Positions 60,375 to 64,000 of a stretch of 64,000 nucleotides of DNA are shown here, piece by piece. Positions within the stretch are counted from its first letter, which is position 1. Each line of letters begins with the position of its first letter. A program made the position numbers and the translations under genes. The DNA is from Epiperipatus broadwayi (Eukaryota > Onychophora > Udeonychophora > Euonychophora > Peripatidae): assembly GCA_028023455.1 (NCBI GenBank), contig JAQFVV010012446.1:5955501-6019500 (forward strand), written 5' to 3'. The notes under the pieces are model-generated. The model ran no database searches. It was not told the origin of the DNA and was given only the letters and a program-made list of their open reading frames with translations.

Positions 60375-61806
60375 GTAAGGGTACATTTTGTTTTTGTAAT
60401 AGAATTTATAAATTTTACCAGGTAGAAAAGAATTTGATTGGCCTTTTGGAGAAAAGATAGAATAAAAAAAATAATAGATGATTTATGATGACATTCAATT
60501 CGATCTCAAGAAGAAAGCTAAAAATAAAACTAATATTATGACCTTATCTTTGAATAAAGAGCAAAAAAAAACTGTGCATCGGTATGTGCATGGTTGCATC
60601 ATAATTCTATTTCAGGGCCAAAAATTTTGAATCTGGTTATACCTGTCTTTTCACCCTGTTAGTGCACTTCTGTATGTGAAGCAATGTTAAAAAGCAGCAT
60701 GACTTTTTATTACTCTATAAACCTGCTATATGTGATGTATAGATGAAGTATTTTATGTAATACTCTACCTACATGAAGTATTGTCAATTTTTTTTTTTTG
60801 CAGCACTTGACTTAAATATTTAGGAAAAGGCATTGTATTTTTTTGTTCTAACATTATTAGCACATTGACATAGTCCTCTATTTATGTCTTTGTTAAATAT
60901 AGTCTGATTTTCTAAAAATTTGTTTGTCCAAATTTCTTCTTGGATAACATATTTCATTTCAAGAAATCACTATGTGAGACTTTCATTGAAAGGGTAACTA
61001 TTTTTATAGTGAATTGTATTTCTAGAACAATGTATTGGATTTCCTGAAATAAACAAAAACAAAAAAATGTTAGGATGTGACTAATAAAATGTGTATATTT
61101 AACTTCTATAATACATATAGCTTTTTATTTTTTTTATTAATGTGTCAGTGATTAAATTTGCTTGCGCAATATAGTCATATATGTTTAGCTGCACACATAC
61201 TCAATTACTGCTGTATCTTACATAAACAAAAGAGAGTTTTTTTAAAAAGTAACAAAACATAATTTACTTGTTAAATAATGGACAAAAGTTTTGTTTTTAA
61301 ATTAGTAAAAAAAAAATCTCTCTCTAAGCAGTAGCGTTTGTTTTTTATGAGCGGCAAAATTCAAATCCTTTGTTTCAGGCTAAACAAGCAAATGTCAGAG
61401 GATTTTAAATAATTAAGATGGAAAACAAGGTATATTCCAGCAATGATTTGAAATAAGGTTTGGTTGTTTTGAAGAAAGAAAATTATGTAAAAGATTGGCT
61501 GATATAAGACAGGATCTAACTATATCAATAAAAAGAAGTCCGTCATAAATTAAAGAAGAGCTGTGTAAATGTTTCTTAGATATTTCTGATATATTTCCGA
61601 AGCATTGAACAAAGATATATTTCTTTCAAAGGACCAATTTGCATTACTGTATTTAGGAAACTTTGCATATCAATTAATAATATCCTTACAAAATAGAGGA
61701 AGAAAGCCTATGAAGGATTGCTTCTGAAAATCAAGAATGAAAGTTAAGTTTCAAATGTTTTAACAGTAACATATTTAATTTTTTGTGATTTTTTTTGCTA
61801 CAAAAC

Positions 61807-61831
61807 TTTTTTTTTTTTTTTAAAAAAAAAA
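61807..61831. repeat. T-A homopolymer palindrome
   Basis: A run of about 14 T followed at once by about 10 A. Similar junctions occur at 43051-43074, 44395-44418, 51950-51967 and 55649-55672. Confidence 0.9.
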
Positions 61832-62295
61832 ACTTTATACATGAATTAATTATATTAGGAAATGTGATTTGTATGAAATGAATTTTTAAATGTTAATGTT
61901 TGAAATACGTTTTATTTTGTGTTAAGAAAGTAATTTAAAAAATAAATAAATAAACTTGTAATCCAGATTTTGATAAAACCATTTAAGAATAAAAATAAAA
62001 AAAAAGTGTGATTTAACAAATTTTATATCTCACATCACATGAATTAGGTTGAATTGTAAACATACATAGATGGGCTGTTCAGCAAGAGTGGCTTTTTATC
62101 TCCACCAAAAAAACACCATAGACTTTCTTTTCAATTTTCTGATGGTTCTTAACTGAAACATCAATGGAGTATTTTTTTAATTAAGATCGGATAAAAATGT
62201 ACATGAATGAATAAGTAAAACTAAAGATAAATACTAAAAAAAAAAAATAATAATAATTATGTTTAATATCTAACATACAGGCTATATATATACCT

Positions 62296-62985
62296 TGTTA
62301 TATAAAGAGCTGGCAAACAAGCTCTGCAGAATATCCCTAACCCCAGACCTGTTTCTGCTACTGGTTTTCTCAGTGAGGTGCTAGGATATTCAAGCGTTAG
62401 ATAAAAAAATACCAGGACAAGCCCAGTTCTTTATCTAATGGATAACTATTAAGTAGAAAATCTGAAATTTTCAGACATCCATATGTCTTCCAATCCAGCT
62501 ATCTCACTTAAATAGCTTGTTAAGAGCTTACTTGCGAGCTCTTTATATAACATTTGTAATACAAACTTGTTTAAATTAGATCATGTGACATCTGAATTGA
62601 TTTTTTTGTAATTTTATTTTATTAAGGCTTTGGCGATTTTATATTGCTAAAGCTATTAATATATGGTGAATCTGAACTAAATTCAGTCCCATATGGCTAT
62701 TTAAGTTATATATCTGGATTGGAAGAATATGGATATCTGAATATTTCAGATTTTTTACTTAAAAGTTATCCATTAGATAAGTGCTGGGCTTGTCCTGGTA
62801 TTTTTAATCTAATGCTTGAATATTCTAGTACCTCACTGATGAAGCCAGTAGCAGAAACCGGTCTGGGATTAGGGATATTCTGCAAAGCTTGTTAAGAGCT
62901 TATTTGCGAGCTCTTTATATAACATTTGTAATACAAGCTTGTTTAAATTATGCCATGTGACATCTGACTTGATTTTTTTGTAATA
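62296..62985. repeat. Family C foldback with duplicated tail
   Basis: The left part (62296-62516) is an inverted copy of 62675-62940. A 95-bp tail (gagcttacttgcgagctctt ... gatcatgtgacatctgaatt) at 62520-62611 is repeated directly at 62893-62985. The order is body(inverted)-tail-spacer-body-tail: a dimer with its first body flipped. An 83-residue open frame at 62644-62895 lies wholly in the repeat and looks fortuitous. The blocks ttttctcagtgaggtgctag and aatctgaactaaattcagtc show kinship with family B. Confidence 0.8.
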
Positions 62986-63009
62986 TATATAGTTGTACGA
63001 ACAATGTAA

Positions 63010-63150
63010 TATATAGGGCATTTTGAGCTCAGACTTTCACATGACCCTCAACTCTCCACATTATCTCATACCACTGACACACTTGATCACATATATGTTT
63101 AAAAGATAAATAATCACCAATAAACATATTTCATGCTAAACCAGCAATAA
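63010..63150 (-). repeat. Family A single unit, subfamily shared with 39.5 kb
   Basis: tatagggcattttgagctca, ctttcacatgaccctcaact, aagataaataatcaccaata, catgctaaaccagcaa. Truncated at its right side against the LINE that begins about 63165. Confidence 0.7.
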
Positions 63151-63164
63151 TGTTTAATGTATTT

Positions 63165-63790
63165 TCTCAGAAATAAAAATCAAAAGATTGGTCATCGTGA
63201 ATTAGAAGTTAACTATTATAAATATCTTGGTCAGATTATCAATAAGGATAGGAACATACTAGATAAAATTAATCATAGAATTAAGCTTGTATAGAGAGCT
63301 TTTAATAGAAATGATTTAATATTGAAAAGAAATATGTGTGATTGTTTGAAGAGAAAGATTTTTAATAAATGATTTTACCAGCTCATGTATGGATCTGAGA
63401 TTTAGATACTTAACAAATAAATCATACAGAGATTTCACATCACTCAATGATATATTTAGAGAGATTTGTGTTGGGAGTACCAAGAAGGGATTCGCATGAG
63501 AGAACCAACAGGTATCATTGACGTCATTGAAATAATTAAGAGACCAGTAAAAGTGGACTACATTTATGGAAGAAATGATAGAAGGTGGACGATTGAAGAT
63601 TTAAACTTGATCCCAAGATATTGTAGAAGACTTAGAAAGGGATCACATATAAGTTGGATGTGATTTAAGGACGTTTGTTAGTGTAATGTACAGAAGAGAG
63701 GCTGTATATTAGTTAAACTGAATTAAACTTGGAGAAACCTTCATCGTACACTGGATTAATAATAGTTGAAAATGATGATGATGAGTCATT
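63165..63790 (+). mobile_element. LINE 3' region: C-terminal ORF2 part
   Basis: Frames with a few breaks read NYYKYLGQIINKDRN, KINHRIKL, FNRNDLILKRN, then an intact stretch (63466-63663): GIRMREPTGIIDVIEIIKRP, GRNDRRWTIEDLNLIPRYCR, SHISWM. It ends in a GATGATGAT run at about 63773. These are the standard motifs after the reverse transcriptase in a widespread invertebrate LINE (Y(K)YLG..I..D, TG(V/I)IDVIE, RRW(T)...L.(W)IPR). The best-preserved 3' end in the window. Confidence 0.8.
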
Positions 63791-63834
63791 GCAAATTTCA
63801 AATCAAGATTCACTGTGATTAAAGAATTCTTTTA

Positions 63835-64000
63835 ATGGGTCTAATGATCCTTATAATGTAGACTAGGTCTTACTCTTCTACGAAACCCATATTCAAGTCT
63901 TGCCTTGTTCATTCGTTTTACATGTCCAATCCAACGAAGATGTGATTTTACATTAGTGGATTCTATAGTATCACATCAAGCAAGCTGATGAACATATTGA
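63835..64000 (-). mobile_element. LINE fragment at the window edge, minus strand
   Basis: The minus strand reads SHLRWIGHVKRMNKARLEYG then FRRRVRPSLHYKD, the RWIGHV.RM motif of LINE ORF2, from about 63965 down to 63850. Probably another family from the neighbouring + strand LINE. Extends past the window end. Confidence 0.65.

Larger units (their letters stand above)
60375..64000 (+). other. Presumed myosin V intron downstream of the last visible exon
   Basis: Starts with donor GTAAGG and runs past the window end. It contains the family C element (62296-62985), a family A copy (63010-63150) and two LINE pieces (63165-63790 + and 63835-64000 -). Positions 60430-62290 show no recognisable element or further globular-tail exon; a T-A homopolymer palindrome lies at 61807-61831. 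Confidence 0.75.

Noticed and set aside
60375-60425. Coding continuation after the exon at 60223
   Set aside because: The frame stays open but departs from the globular-tail sequence exactly at the GTAAGG donor.
62644-62895. 83-residue open frame
   Set aside because: Lies entirely in the family C repeat, whose inverted copy lacks the frame.

Overview
This is a eukaryotic, strongly A+T-rich window (about 70% A+T by eye) from an invertebrate with long introns. It holds one recognisable host gene: an internal part of an unconventional class V myosin heavy chain, on the + strand. Five exons can be read (4600-4677, 38729-38825, 43442-43480, 59764-59910, 60223-60374). They carry the end of the last tail coiled coil, a short linker and the first quarter or so of the cargo-binding globular tail. 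Reading phases agree across all four splice junctions. The introns are 34.1 kb, 4.6 kb, 16.3 kb and 0.3 kb. Motor, IQ motifs, most of the coiled coil and the rest of the globular tail lie outside the window. The species cannot be fixed from the sequence; repeat content and intron size fit a large-genome lophotrochozoan or arthropod better than a vertebrate, insect model or nematode.

Everything else is intron filled with repeats, mostly decayed: LINE pieces (8.7-9.8, 12.8-13.1, 20.1-20.8, 28.4-29.3, 49.5-50.1, 52.4, 53.2-53.5, 63.2-64.0 kb), mariner-like N-terminal pieces (21.3, 45.0, 53.0-53.9, 57.5-57.9 kb), a pogo/Tigger-like DNA transposon (34.2-35.6 kb), a long-inverted-repeat MITE (13.8-14.3 kb), and tRNA-derived SINEs of at least three families scattered throughout.

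The most unusual content is a set of palindromic (foldback) repeats, here called families A, B and C. Several are flanked by direct repeats of 12-17 bp, the size expected of target-primed retroposition and not of cut-and-paste DNA transposons. They carry an extra tail on one side only and are often built from tandem units with the left part inverted. I infer a non-autonomous retroposon group whose tandem or dimeric templates are inserted with 5' inversion. I do not recognise these families; whether they are already in a repeat library needs a search. Mariner pieces and smaller inverted repeats, one of them inside the 312-bp myosin intron, add to the number of potential hairpins in the myosin pre-mRNA.

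The gene itself has one point of interest: the 39-nt exon at 43442-43480 is phase-symmetric and can be skipped without changing frame, so it may be an alternatively spliced linker between coiled coil and globular tail.
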